64,000 bases of DNA from Lycium barbarum. Taxonomy: Eukaryota > Streptophyta > Magnoliopsida > Solanales > Solanaceae. How positions within the stretch are numbered: the stretch's first letter is position 1; the number at the start of each line of letters is the position of its first letter. The notes below the pieces were generated by a model. The model was not told the origin of the DNA and did not search any database. It saw nothing but the letters and a program-made list of their open reading frames with translations. The translations under genes were made by a program, and so were the position numbers. The DNA is taken from positions 84,272,543 through 84,336,542 of the forward strand of contig NC_083346.1 of assembly GCF_019175385.1 (NCBI RefSeq), read 5' to 3'. Positions 51,046-63,276 of the stretch are shown here, in pieces.

Positions 51046-52532
51046 GGTCGGCCAGCTTTTTAAATCACTTAAGGGATCATTTTTCCATTCCATCTTATTT
51101 CATTCTCCACTCTCCAAATCAAGAACCCTCTAAAAAAGTCTCCAAACACTTAAACCACAAGAATACCAAGGAAATCAAGGATTAACAATATTAAATTCAT
51201 GAAACAAAGTGTGTGAAACTCAAGTAAAGTTCATCCAAACTAAGAAATCCCAAAAGAGGTGAAGAAGGGTTTTAGTGCTAGAGGGGTATTCTCATTCAAG
51301 GCTTGTTCAACCAACATCTAAGGTATGTTTCATGACTATACCATGTTTTTCAAGGTATTGGAAGGCTTAGATACTTGAAATGTAGAAGAATATAGAAAAT
51401 GGGCCATTACTGAGTGAATAGTGTCACAATTGAATGATAGTGGAATGGAATCATGAATGTTGATACGTTATGGTTATGAATACGTTGTAAACGATGATTA
51501 GACCATGAAATGAGTATTATATAGGATAAAACATGATAACGAGCTATGACCATTAAATGTGGAAAAATTGGAGAGAAATGGTGGATTTTACTCAATATAT
51601 ATAAATGATGATTGTGAATCTCTATATTGTGGATGTTGTTGTGAATGTTGGGAGTTGATATAGAATATGGGAAAAGTAGTAGAAATATAGGAAATGCTGC
51701 CCAATTTTCCCTAGAAATCACAATGCGTTCTTGTAGTCGATTAACTAACGTTAGTCCAAATTCTCTCGTGAAGGTAACGACGTGATATCGAAGGAGAACA
51801 AGTGAACGATAGCTTAGCTAAATGACAAAGGTATGTGAGGCTAGTCCCTTTCTTTCTATGGCATGAATCTCATGATATGATTTCTCTTCCTTTCCATGAT
51901 TCTCCTATATTCCGGAAAGCCAAGAGCCTAAGACCATGACTAGTTATATGAGTTAAGAGATATGACATGGCGTTCTTATAAAGTAAATGATGTCGTTCCT
52001 TGTATACACTCACCTTATATACTAATCCGTTCAAGGTGAGGCAGAATGTTCATATATGTTCATAATAGAATCGAGGGTTCATGACCTTACGTCACCTCGA
52101 TAACATACAGTTTTTCTAGAATCCTTATGCATGTACGATGATAAGCATATTATTATAAGTATTTTATAATGAGCATGTCATGATCATATTACACCGCGCC
52201 TAGTTGGCCGGGCTATCACCGCTAAGGCGGGCAGCTATGTTATACACCATGGCCAAATGGCATGGGCAAACACCACTAGTAGGCGGCATGAGATGGTACC
52301 CCGGACGCGGGAGGCCTGGACGCGGGCTAATGTAATTGATTATCACACCGCACCTATATGGCCGGGCAGTTTACTTGCACATATACATGTTATGCATAAA
52401 GGAGATGATGATGAGCATAAAGTAAGTCAGCATGCATTACTTCCGATATGATTCACAACCAGATATTGTTGCTCCATATGTGATACTTCTCTTATTTCTT
52501 TGATGTATTGTTATTGTTTATGCCTCTCATAC

Positions 52533-52592
52533 TCAGTACAACATTCGTACTGACGTCTGTTTTCTTTGGACGCTGTGTTCATGCCCAAAGGT
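52533..52592 (+). other. Conserved tandem-hairpin module, solo LTR K
   Basis: CAGTAC...GTACTG is followed by CGTCT...GGACG. The single change in the second stem costs a G-C but can still form partial pairing. Confidence 0.5.
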
Positions 52593-53272
52593 AGACAGGG
52601 AGGTGAGCTCGATCCAGATTCTTAGTGGCTGTCAGCTGATAGAGAGCACTCCATCGTTCGGAGGTGCTTATGATTACTCTTTTGGTGCATATGTACATTT
52701 CGGGCACGACGGAATCTTGTCCTATCTAGATGTATACTATGTCGGTAGAGGCTCGTAGATGCGCAGTGTGGGTAGTATGGTCTCACATATTTTCATGTTT
52801 ATGTATATTGTATTTTGATGGCCGAGAGGCACATGTATATAAAAGTATTTATGTTTTTTATATGAAATATGACTTTCCCATGTTTTGATTATAAGAGTAA
52901 TAAAAAAGCATTAAACGAGCAAGATGAGTGATAGCACGAGCGGTGCTCGGTGGTTAGCCCCGGGTACCCGTTGCGGTCCTAGCTGGGTCGTGACAGGTAC
53001 CCGGGGCTAACCACCGAGCACCACTCATTCTATTACTCATCATACTCGTTAAGTGATTCTTCAGTACTATTCGTGTGCTCATAACCATAGGACAACCATT
53101 TTTCATTTGGAAACATAAATAACTTAATATACATAAGCCCTTCGGCTATCAATATATATATATATACCATAAGGACATCGTGAGACCATACTACCCACAC
53201 ATATGTATCTACAAGCCTCTACTAGAGTACTAGACATATCGACGGGATAGGACCCCGTCGTGCCCAAAATAG

Positions 53273-53303
<31 letters not shown>

Positions 53304-53399
53304 AAAGAATAATCCAAATAGCACCTCCGGAATAATGGAGTGCTCCTGTAAATCTGCTGATAGCTCCTATGGATCTGCACCGTCTCCCTGTCTACCTGT

Positions 53400-53455
53400 G
53401 GGCATGAACACAACGTCCAAGAAGAAATGACGTCAGTACGAATATTGTACTGAGT
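53400..53455 (-). other. Conserved tandem-hairpin module, solo LTR C
   Basis: On the minus strand CAGTAC/GTACTG precedes CGTCA...GGACG, then GTTGTGTTCATGCCCACAGG. The second stem has weakened. Confidence 0.48.
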
Positions 53456-54974
53456 ATGTAAGGTATAAATAATAATGATATATCAATGAAATACGGAGAC
53501 ATCGAATGAAGAACGATCTATAACTTACTGTCACTTAAAACTGAAATAATGCATGCTAACTTACTTCATAATCATCATCATATCATGTATGCATATATTT
53601 ATAAGTTGTCCGACCATATAGGTACGGTGTGATAATCATTAGCCCGCGTCCAGGGTACCATCTCATGTTGCCTACTAGTGGTGTCTGCCCATGCCATCTA
53701 GACATGGTGTATACGCTGCCCGCCTTAGCAGTGTCTGCCAGGCCATGTAGGCACGGTGTAATTTCATCATGTACATCTCATAGACTTATCATATTCTCAT
53801 CATACTATTATCATAACGCATGATTGGGAACTTAAGACAACTATACTCTATCGGGGTGACATAAGGTCGTGAACCCCCGATTCCGTTATGGAGCATTGAT
53901 AAGCATTTTGTCTCACCTTGAAGGAATTAGCATATAAGGTGAGTGTATACGATGAACAACATCAATGGATCATAATAAGAAGCATTAGTTTGTAGAAACA
54001 TAATATCATGGCCTTAGACTCGTTATCATCATTATCATGCTCGTAACATATCCTTTATCTTATCTCATATGATGCTCTTTACTAAGATTGACTCATAATT
54101 TTTGGGAAGTAGGAAAGTCATGAAGAGATAGGGAATATTATGTCATAAGAATCATGCCTTAGAAAGAAGGGACTAGCCTTACATACCTTTTCGTTTAGCT
54201 ACTCTATCACTTGAACGTTCCTCTCCAATATTCACGTATCTACCTTCAAGAGAGTTTATACTCATATTAGATAATCGATAACATAAGCGCGTTTGAACTA
54301 AAGTTATAGAAATTTGAGCATCATCTTCTTTATTTATACTACTTTTTCCGTATCACATATCAACTCCCAAACGTCAATAACAACATTCATAATATCATCA
54401 TCAATAACTTTTATCCAATTCATCATTATCCAATCCCCACAATTTCCTCTCAAGGTCATTCATAATCATGATCATAGCACAACATTACATTCATTCTCAT
54501 CTAATGTTTCTATCATGCTCTTGACATCATTCATAACGTAATTACAATCACAACATATCAATATTCCTGATTCGTATTAATCTACTATTCACAATTACCA
54601 CAAATTCCATATTTTGTAACCTATTTTCCATCTTCTTCCATAATCCAAGTGTTTCAACTTTTCAAAACCTTAAACAACATGGAATAATCATAAAACTTAC
54701 CTTTGATAGTGCGGGAATGAGCTTTAAGTGGAAATACTTCACTTGAGAAAAACCCTAGTTCCACTTCCCATGGAATTTCTTGACTTGGATGAACTTTGAT
54801 GTGTTTCTCACACTTAGTTTTGTTGATTTGATGAAGTTGATCATCAATTTCTCATGAGTTCTTGTATATGGAGTGTGTGGAAGGTTCTAGAGAATTCTTG
54901 AGTTGTGGAGAATGAAAATGAAATGAAAATAATGAACTTGGGGTGCTCTTTTTATAAATTAAAAATCTGTCCCG

Positions 54975-55296
54975 ACATCATTATACGGACACTTATACGG
55001 TCCGTATAAATTTATACAGTCCGTATAAGTGACCGTGAAATTGGTTCAACAACCATCCCATTCTGTGTCAATTATATGGCACATTATACTGTCCGTATAA
55101 TTTTATACGGTCCGTATAAATGACCGTGAAATCACCCCATCAACAACTCATTCTGTGACCATTATACGGCACATTATATGGTCCGTATAAGTGACCGTAT
55201 AATCCCATCAGTGAGGGCCTTCACTTTGACGATTTTGCGGACCATTATACGGACCGTATAATGTTATATGGACCGTATAATTGATCGTATAATTTG
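54975..55296 (-). promoter_or_regulatory. Largest palindrome array, solo LTR C
   Basis: More than ten full or half TACGGACCGTA sites occur over about 320 bp, twice the extent in the other LTRs. They are arranged as repeated blocks containing 'ttatacggtccgtataa'. A TATA-like TTTATAAAAAG (near 54945-54957) follows on the minus strand. Confidence 0.62.
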
Positions 55297-55884
55297 TTCC
55301 TTCTCCGATTTTGTTCTCGTCACTTCGTTTGACCTTAAATCCTTATGGAACCTTTTTGATACTTGTTTAACACATCGTTAACAATCTAAGGGATATTATA
55401 ACTCTTCTTCAAAACATTATTAAATCATCCTTAATTCGATACTCATAAATTCTACCCGGTACACAACATATATCTTGCTTTCCTTAACAACTTTTGTCTC
55501 CTACCTCCCATGTCTTTGAAATCTCATTTAGAATCATCAAATGTCATTTCTTATTTATTAAAACATCGTATACGTCATTCCCTTCGTTAGTCTACTCACT
55601 GTACATTAACGAAAAATTTCCGGGGTGTAACAATTATGGACCTAGTGGAATTAACGAACCTCTAAAATGATGAAATTACCCCCGATGTTGACATTGGTCA
55701 AACATCGTCATTTCTTTAACGTAGAAACCTCCAAAATCACTAAAACCAATCCAAAACCCGCCTGATTGCCACGCGAACCGCGCCACCCGTCCCCACAAGT
55801 CATAAACACCGAAATGAAACTACGGGAAGAATAATTTGAGGAAAAAGAGATAAAACGCCTAAAACGACCGAATGGGTCATTACA

Positions 55885-57160
55885 ATTTATGCTGATAGAA
55901 TAGTTTGAGAACTAACTCAAGGACATGTGAGGAAATTGTGAGAAATGAATATAGTAGGTGGAGGGAGAGGTAGAAGGAATTATTTTGGTGTGCGATAAGT
56001 AAGTAAATATTTATATTTTTCCAAGAGTGTTTATATATAATATAAGAAAACATTGTAGGGGTTTGGGTTGGGGATATGGGGTGGCAAGGAGAGACATTTC
56101 GCACTTATGAGACTTGTTTTTTCTACTTCTACTAGAACAAAAATTGTTTTCTTATTGAAAATATTTTTTCAAATCCATACCGAACACACCCCTAGTCTCA
56201 GCTAGTCGATGCTCGCTTCAAATAATAAAGAATTTAATAAATGATTGATTTTAAGGTCCTGTATATCACGACTTCTTTCTAAATAAATTACGAAATAAAA
56301 TTGAACTCGTAATTAATATTTTAAGCATTGAGATTTCGGATCATTTGTCATACCAGTATTTTTGACTGACACCTTAAATTTAGAAAATTAGGAGTTCTAT
56401 ATTACTAAATTTCTTTCACCTTTAAATAATTATGACAATGTGGATTATGCATACGTAAACCTTATAAAAATTTAATAAAGAAAATTTATTTGGAATTAAT
56501 TTATAATTATGTTTGTAGTTTAAACAAGGAATGAATTTATATATTTTATAGTCCGAATATAATTCAAAAATAAAGAAAGCTTTAATAAACAAGATTTTAG
56601 TTAATTACAAAGTCTTAAATATTAGAAAAAATGATAATTTTGTTTAATATGAGATTTATTCTCAAAGTTAAAAAGGTTGATCAACTTCTCAAGAGTGAGT
56701 TTCGTGCTTTTATAATAGATATAGATAGATTTATCAGTGTATATCATTGTATCCCACAACACTTCTGTATCACTCTTTTTTTCAATCATTCTATTGTAGT
56801 TCTTCTTTTTATAACTGTGGTCTTCGAGCAAAATTGCGTACACTTCAAATATTTCTATGAGGTATTTAGTACATTCCACCTGCAGAAATATCAAATAACT
56901 TTTTTCACTAAGATTTGAACAAATAGGATTTTCTATTTTAGTTCTACCAACTAAAATAATCTACAATAGAACTCAATCACCACTACGAGGGTTGAATGGA
57001 GGGTAGAAATGTGGGAGTGGTGGGGGATGAGGCTATGGGTGGAGGTACGAGTGTATTAAAAGATGTGGAGTCCGGAATCAAAATGCCCCAATAAAAACCC
57101 AAGTGAACCAAAATACCCCCCCAAAAACAATGGGTACAAAATTACCTTTAGCAAATACTA
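55885..57160. other. AT-rich intergenic DNA without recognised genes
   Basis: The sequence is low in GC and shows none of the LTR words seen elsewhere. Two short opposite ORFs overlap at 56622-56918 with no domain. The stretch may be older, less repeated DNA into which LTR A's element inserted. I see no promoter, tRNA or coding signal that I can support. Confidence 0.4.
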
Positions 57161-57212
57161 CGCTAAAGGATATTCCATCTATCCTTTAGCGCAGTAAAAT
57201 ACTGTGCTATAG
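57161..57212. repeat. Two adjoining inverted repeats
   Basis: CGCTAAAGGAT (57161-57171) is the exact reverse complement of ATCCTTTAGCG (57181-57191), with a 9-base spacer. Overlapping it, TAGCGCAGT (57187-57195) pairs with ACTGTGCTA (57201-57209) with one mismatch. The context is an AT-rich stretch with ATACCCC/AATACCCCC-like blocks. The origin is unknown; a transposon fragment is plausible. Confidence 0.7.
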
Positions 57213-57625
57213 GAGTCCCCATAAAAACCCATCGGGTTCCACCACTGGTCCCTCCACGGGCAATCTTTTAAAAACAAAAACGCCATTGGAGGCAATTTCA
57301 AGGTGGTCCCCACTTCATAATACGTCGTTTTCAATTAATTTTCGTCGGAAATGTTTAGATTCTCGGTATATTCAAGGAAAGGAGCAAGACACTAAGCTCG
57401 AATTTTGGAAAAACACAGCTTACAACTCGATTAAAACAACCCTACAGAAATCTTCGGTTAAGGTTTTCTACTATGAAATTTTGTTATTTTGTTATATACA
57501 TTATATTCTAAGCATGTTTAACATTTAATCGTCGTTAATTTCCAAATTTGTTGTTGATCGAGCTGGGCAATAGCTTTTGCTACTGTTCCCCCTTTTTTTT
57601 TTTTTTTGGCTAATTTATTATTTGT

Positions 57626-57905
57626 TATATGTTTATGAATTGTTAATTTGTTAAATGTTTATGAATTGTTAATTTGTTAAATGTTTATGAATTGTTAATT
57701 TGTTATATGTTTATGAATTGTTAATTTGTTAATTGTTTATGAATTGTTAATTTGTTAATTGTTTATGAGTTGTTTAATTTAGTAATGTACTATTATTTAT
57801 AAAATATGCAATCATTAATTAATTAGTTGTTAATTATTGATTATGAATTGATATTTTGCTAATTGTTTATGAGTTATTATTTTGTTAATTGATTATGAAT
57901 TTTTA
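57626..57905. repeat. 26-bp minisatellite, partly decayed
   Basis: The unit 'gtttatgaattgttaatttg' plus six bases recurs with exact 26-bp spacing at 57631, 57657, 57683, 57709, 57735 and 57761. Looser copies follow to about 57905. It follows a poly-T run at 57593-57607. Confidence 0.9.
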
Positions 57906-58560
57906 AATATATATTATTTTAAAAGCATGAATATACATGTTAAATAAAAAAAGATTATCTACTAAACTTTAAAAAGAATAGTTAAAGTTCTTCATTTAAT
58001 ATTTATGTTCACGAAAATAAAAATTATTATGAATTTCATAAATAGATACGTTAACGATAAAATGCAAAGTTTCTAGAAAAATATGTGGTCGACGAATATA
58101 CTCTTTTAGTCTAATTTTATCATATTTGTGTTGGTTATTTGGTCAAATAAAAATATATCACTTGATCAACATAGAGTTCTAAACAAATACTACTGTTGAA
58201 TTTCGATTCCCAAACTAATTAACTTAATAGTCTTTGTCATCACATAATTCAAACCCCGTGTCCTTACTATCACATATTAAATTTATTGCACATTTAATAT
58301 GACGAAATTTATTCTGAAAAATAATTATCTTCTTCCAATATTTGGTTAGAGAGTGAAAATAATTTTTGAAAAAGACTATCTACTAAATATTGATAACAAA
58401 ATTACCAAATCAAATATTCAGAATCGTGCGAGGTAGTAAATATTTGATTTTTATACATTCAAAATAAATATCATATTCAAGATAATAATTAGATATTATT
58501 TTTTCAAGTTGCTTATCAATAGAATATAAATAATATTATAAAAATCGACAAGAAATATTC
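57906..58560. other. AT-rich stretch, possible Helitron body
   Basis: No ORF of note was found. Because a Helitron-like 3' end lies at 58586, some of this stretch may belong to that element, but no 5' TC terminus was recognised. Confidence 0.3.
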
Positions 58561-58586
58561 GTGCAACGCACCTACATAGAAACTAG
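58561..58586 (+). mobile_element. Helitron-like 3' terminus
   Basis: A GTGC-aac-GCAC hairpin is followed by 'ctacatagaaa' and CTAG, with T as the next base. This closely matches the terminus at 41452-41477 and the general plant Helitron end (hairpin, about 10 bases, CTRR, insertion before T). Confidence 0.5.
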
Positions 58587-58924
58587 TTACAAAAAATATA
58601 GTAATCTCCAATTATGTTAATTATGGCATTGTTACTTTATTTATTTGTGAAACTGTTTATCCCATGTTAATTATTCACAAGATATAATACAATATAATTC
58701 ACATATTCCCTACAAATGATTAATTAGTTAACATAATTTCTCTTTAATTTCAAGAATAATGACTAATTTAGTTTCTACAGACCTGACTCTTTCACGGATC
58801 CGAATGTTCACTCGGGGCCCGATGATCACCTGGGGCTCACTGTTCACCCAGGGCCCGATGATAGATCAGTATTGTCTTTGCAAGACAATCATAAGTCAGA
58901 GTTATTATGGGTTGGTACTATAGG
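58587..58924. other. Short intergenic stretch with a direct repeat and a hairpin
   Basis: GGGCCCGATGAT occurs twice, at about 58815-58826 and 58851-58862. ATTGTCTTTGCAAGACAAT (about 58873-58891) is an imperfect palindrome. No gene was seen. LTR D starts at 58925. Confidence 0.45.
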
Positions 58925-59496
58925 TGTTACACCTCGGAAATTTCCCCGTGAACGTACAATGAATAGACTAACGAAGAATACGAGTATACGACGTTTTAAT
59001 CAGAAGGGAATGACGTTTGACGACCCTAAGTAAGATTTCAAAGGCAATGGGAATAAGAGATAGGTTATGCTCCACAATAACTAATTATAAGTTCTGAAGA
59101 CGTGAAAGTTGCAGATTTGCACTTCGGCCCAGTCGATCGTAAAATGAAATACGGACCGTAAAGTGGTATACGACCCGTAAACTACCATGTCGTATTTCAA
59201 CTTACAAAACTTCAACTTTCTGTCAAATGCTTGGATGGTTAAAGACGACATGAAATACGGACGGTAAACTGAAATACGGCCCGTAAACTTAGTCGTAAAC
59301 CACCATGTCCTCAGCCTGGCTTTCTGGTTCTGTTATGCTTAAATACGTCCACGAAATACGGCCCGTAAACTATAATACGGACCGTAAACTGGGTTTACGA
59401 CCACTGTGCACTTCAACTACTGTTCATTTCGGATAAGATTTTAAGTCATTAAAAAGGAGACCCAAGCTCATTAATTCATTTCATTTCCACGATACT
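58925..59496 (+). mobile_element. LTR D, 5' part, interrupted by LTR E
   Basis: It starts TGTTACACCTCGGAAATTT. It contains a palindrome array (59136-59405) of TACGG(A/C)CCGTA sites beginning about 210 bp into the LTR, earlier than in other copies, then 'tcatttcatttccacgatact'. LTR E begins at 59497. The continuation of D is outside the window or lost. Confidence 0.72.
59136..59405 (+). promoter_or_regulatory. Palindrome array, LTR D
   Basis: Sites of the form ATACGG(A/C)CCGTAAA recur about six times. The flanks read 'gtaaact', where the O/P/K LTRs have 'gtataa'. The core dyad is kept while its flanks differ. Confidence 0.6.
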
Positions 59497-61316
59497 TGTT
59501 ATATCCCGTATTTTGTACATTCGGATAATTCAAGATAATTGCGATAAGTTAAGGGCAAGGCTATATTTTGATCTTGTTTAATACATAATTTTTTTATGAA
59601 AATTATTGATGTGGAAATATTAAGAAAGGCTAAGGGGAAAAAGGGAAATTCACAAGGTGGCTCATGGAAATATTAAGGAAAATTTGGGGTTAAAAGTGAT
59701 TTATGGAAACTTAAAAGTCTTGAACAAAAAAAGGCCAAGTGGTCGTGTAAGGTGGGGTGGGCCTTGGCCCACATGGATGCATAATATATGTGTATATTAG
59801 ATGACTTATTAGTCATATTCTTCATTCTCATCCCTTAGAAAATTCAAGAAACTTGGAGAAAAATAAAGAGAAGGCCATTCGGCCATGGCAAGCTAAAACT
59901 GAAGCTCTCAATCTTGATTAAAAAAATTATTTTCTTCTAGCAATTCAACCAATTGGAAGGTCCTCTTTAACGTGGAGTAGTTGTTGGGGCAAGTAAACCA
60001 TTCATTCTTGCAAGAAGCAACCTTAGCCAAGTAAGAAGATAAGTGGAAAAGGTAAGGTTTAATCTTCTTTTCATATGTTATGGATGGTTTGTATGTGTTG
60101 TAGAGTGTAGAAATGAATGAAATTCATGAAAGTATGTGTGTTGGGTTGTAGCCGTGTGGGTGGTTGTTTTGTGTAGAAGTGATGAACTAATTTTACTTAG
60201 TATTTAGTTGTTGTTGTTGTGGATTCTATGATGCAAATAAAGGTCTAGAGGTTCAAGTTGGTATTGGAATTGTTTGTGGGTTGTTATAGGAGTTAATGTG
60301 ATTTTAATATGGTTTCTTGTAATTATGAGAATGAAGTTGCTAATGTGTAGATCGTTGGTGTAGTTCATGAATTTGAAAGAAGGAAATGTGTTGTTATTGT
60401 TCTTGTTGAATTTGGAAGGTTTCAGGTGAAGTGGTATGTTGGTTGGATTGTTTTGAATATTGTGTGAATTGTTTGAAGTGTTCTTGAATCATGTTAGAAT
60501 GATTTCGGATTAACACTTGAATGTGAGATCATTGGTGTTAGCTTGAATGTATATGGTCGATTTGAATGTAAATGGGATGTTGTCGAATTATGTAGAAAAG
60601 AGTTACTAACGTTAGAATGCGTTTTGAATTGATTGTTGATGTTGTTGGCATGATTTTTGGGATTGTTGTTGACGATTTGGCCGAGTTGAATTCTCGGGGT
60701 TGGTTGTATTTACAGGGGAAATGCTGCCGAAATTTCCGTAGATGAAGTGTTAGTTTAGAATTGGACTCTTAAGTATCCATGGCTAATGTTGGTATCTCCT
60801 AACGTTGTTGTAGATATTGCGAAAGCCGAGACTTAAGTTGGATTAGCGTAGGAAGCGGGCAAGGTATGTAAGGCTTACCCTTTCTTTCTTTTGGCATGTC
60901 CTAGAGCCAAATAAGGTATGATATGCACCTTGGGGTAACTCTATTCTTTGATTCCGAGTTTGTTTGTGATTCTTATTCACTATTTGATATGAGTATACTC
61001 AATATAGTCGAGCTTATCATATGATCGATTAACGATTAAGCAAAAAGAGTTTCTGTTCCTAAAAAGGTTCTGTAAGTATTAATGTCACTAACTTTCGTAG
61101 ACGATCTCGGAATGCTTTGAAACGTTCGTAGAGGTTTCTGTAATAAAAGGTCCATAACTTTCGTATACTAACTCGGATTGACTTGAAACGTGTGTGTGAC
61201 TCTTCAAGTGTCGGCTAGCGTACCTATCTATCGAGTCTTAAAAAAATTGATTTATGTGCATACAGTTTCTCACTACTCTGCTCGTGCATGTCTCAATGCA
61301 TCTTTCACTGAGTCCC
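59497..61316 (+). mobile_element. LTR E, 5' part, interrupted by element F
   Basis: It starts TGTTATATCCCGTATTTTG and shares 'gtttctcactactctgctcg' (61266-61285) with solo LTR 4921-8311, so it is the same broad family. A donor-like AAAAGGTAAG lies at 60047-60056 and an AGGTATGTAAGGC block near 60861. It stops where element F begins at 61317. Confidence 0.75.
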
Positions 61317-61454
61317 TGTTACACCTCGGAAATTTCGCCGTACTTGTATGATGAGTGGAATGATGAAAAATTGAGTGAATGATGTTTTATTCAGTCGGGA
61401 ATGGCTAATTAAGAATTTTTGGAAATAAGAAAGTCGCGGAAAAATTTTCAGCAC

Positions 61455-61705
61455 AGTGGTCGTATATGGCACTATACGGCCCGTATAGTGCAGTCGTCCT
61501 CCAGCTTGTCAAAAATCTCAACTTTCTGTAAATGTTGGATATGGTTAAATACGACCCAGTTTGCGGCCCGTAAATTGGTTTACGGACCGTAAACCAGGTC
61601 GTAAACAGCCATGTCCACCAGCCAAACTTTCTGTTTTTGGAATGCTTAAAAACGACCACAGTGGACGGACCGTAAATCAAAATACGGTCCGTATATGGTG
61701 GTTTA
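61455..61705 (+). promoter_or_regulatory. Palindrome array, LTR of F
   Basis: Dyads such as TACGGCCCGTA and TACGGACCGTA, with diverse flanks, occur in three clusters. It starts only about 140 bp into the LTR. It is followed by an AT-rich ATTTTTAAAAGG at about 61750. Confidence 0.58.
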
Positions 61706-63219
61706 CGACCACTGTTCACCCTGACAAGAATTCATTAAAAATCAGATTTTGTGATTTTTAAAAGGGACTTAAGCCTCATTTCACTTCATTTTCATCCATA
61801 CACCTCAAGAGACATTCTAGAACTCTCCAAATAATTCCTCCACAAGAATTCAAGAGAATTAAAGGGAATATCAAGACCAACAACACTAATTTCATGGAAT
61901 CAAGGGTAAGAACTCAAAAAAGGGTCATCTAAGTGAAGAAATTCCCAAGAAGGTGGGATTAGGGTTTTGGCTAAGTGAAGTATTTCAACTTAAGGATTGT
62001 TCAACCATCCTCCAAGGTAAGTTTCATGATTATTCCATATTGTTTGAAGTATTGGAAAGCTTAGACACTTGAAATGTAGAAGAACATAGAAATGGGTCAT
62101 TATTGAGTGAATAGTGGCGTGAATGAATGATAGTGGAATCGAACTATGAATATTGAAGTGTTGGGAGTACTAATACGTTATAAATGATGTTTTTATCATG
62201 AAACAAACATTAAATGCATGAAAACGCAAGGATGAGCTAGAAGTAGAAATAAAGGAAAATGGTGGATTTTGCCAAATGTACGTAAATGACGATTGTCGAT
62301 CATGATATTGCGAATAATATTATGAATAATTGGGAGTTGATATAGAACGTGAGAAAAGTAGTATGAGTGAAGGAAGCGTTGTCCGACTTCTCCTAGAATT
62401 AGCGACACGTTCTTATAGTTAGCTCACTAATGTTGATACGAATTCTCTTATGAAGGTAACGACGTGATGTCGACGGAGAACAAGTGAGTAATATCTTAGC
62501 TAAGCGACCAAGGTATGTGAGGCTAGTCCTTCTTTCTAATGGCATGAATCCTTTAACTTGAATCCCTATTCCTTTCATGAGTTCTTGCAATCTAAGAAGT
62601 TAAAAGCTTATAATTATGAATGTCTATATGAGATGAGTTATACGATATGATGACATTAGAATGATGATGATGTTATTCCTTGCCTACACTCACCTTATGT
62701 ACTACTCCTTTCAAGGTGAGGCGGAAAGTCCATGATGGTTCCATAATGTAATCGGGGGATCACGACCTTACGTCACCCCGATAGAGTAAAGTTGATCATG
62801 AGTCTTATATACGCATTATGGAAAGATAAGTATTTTATGATAAGCATATTACTATGAGCATTTATATTGAGCATGTCATGAGTATTTCACACCGGACCTA
62901 GTTGGCCCGGCAGACACCGCTTCGGCGGGCAGCGATACGGATACACCACGACCTACGGACGTGGGCAGACACCACTAGTGGGCGGCATGATATGGTACCC
63001 CGGACGCGGGAGGCCTGGACGCGGGCTAATATTATTGATTATCACACCGTTCCGACATGGACGGGCATCTTGCATATGATGCATACATGTTATGATGATG
63101 AGTATGAGTAAGATAGCATGCATTACTTCATTTATGATTATCAGTCAGATCCATATGTCTCATGTTGATGTTATTCCCATATTACTTATGTTTCCTTTCT
63201 TTATGTACGTCTCTCATAC

Positions 63220-63276
63220 TCGGTACAATATTCGTACTGACGTCCTTTCTTCGGACGCTGTGTTCATGCCCACAGG
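63220..63276 (+). other. Conserved tandem-hairpin module, LTR of F
   Basis: CGGTAC pairs with GTACTG around AATATTC. CGTCC then pairs with GGACG around TTTCTTC. GCCCACAGG follows. This copy combines the TTTCTTC loop of the CCCCC:GGGGG form with the CGTCC:GGACG stem, so it links the two variants. Confidence 0.62.

Larger units (their letters stand above)
50551..52995 (+). mobile_element. Solo LTR K, target duplication GGTAC
   Basis: It starts TGTTACACCTCGAAAAATT and ends GGGTCGTGACA, 2445 bp, with GGTAC on both sides (50546-50550 and 52996-53000). It lies only 33 bp from the edge of LTR C, in the opposite orientation. It holds the palindrome array (50890-51045), donor-like CTAAGGTATG at 51318-51327 and the hairpin module. 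Its acceptor-like site has decayed to CCCAAAGG. Confidence 0.93.
50518..55632 (-). mobile_element. Solo LTR C, target duplication ATTAT, itself interrupted by K
   Basis: On the minus strand it starts TGTTACACCCCGGAAATTT at 55632 and ends ...GTCGTGACA at 50518. ATTAT flanks both sides (50513-50517 and 55633-55637). Net length without K and its duplication is about 2665 bp. It carries the palindrome array (54975-55296), donor-like AAAGGTAAGTTT (minus, about 54691-54703) and the hairpin module (53400-53455). It belongs to the O/P/K/F group of LTRs. Confidence 0.92.
45865..55884 (-). mobile_element. LTR A, split by two insertions
   Basis: On the minus strand the LTR starts TGTAATGACCCATTCGG at 55884 and ends ...GGTCATGACA at 45865 beside the PBS. 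It is split by solo LTR B (46438-49690) and by the nest C/K (50518-55632). Removing them with their duplications leaves about 1.64 kb in three pieces: 45865-46437, 49696-50517 and 55638-55884. It is the 5' LTR of the element whose gag relic is at 44890-45667. Its 3' LTR was not found. Confidence 0.78.

Noticed and set aside
57286..57528. 80-codon plus ORF in AT-rich DNA as a possible host gene
   Set aside because: No domain or splice structure could be recognised; composition is ordinary for random AT-rich sequence, so it is not called.
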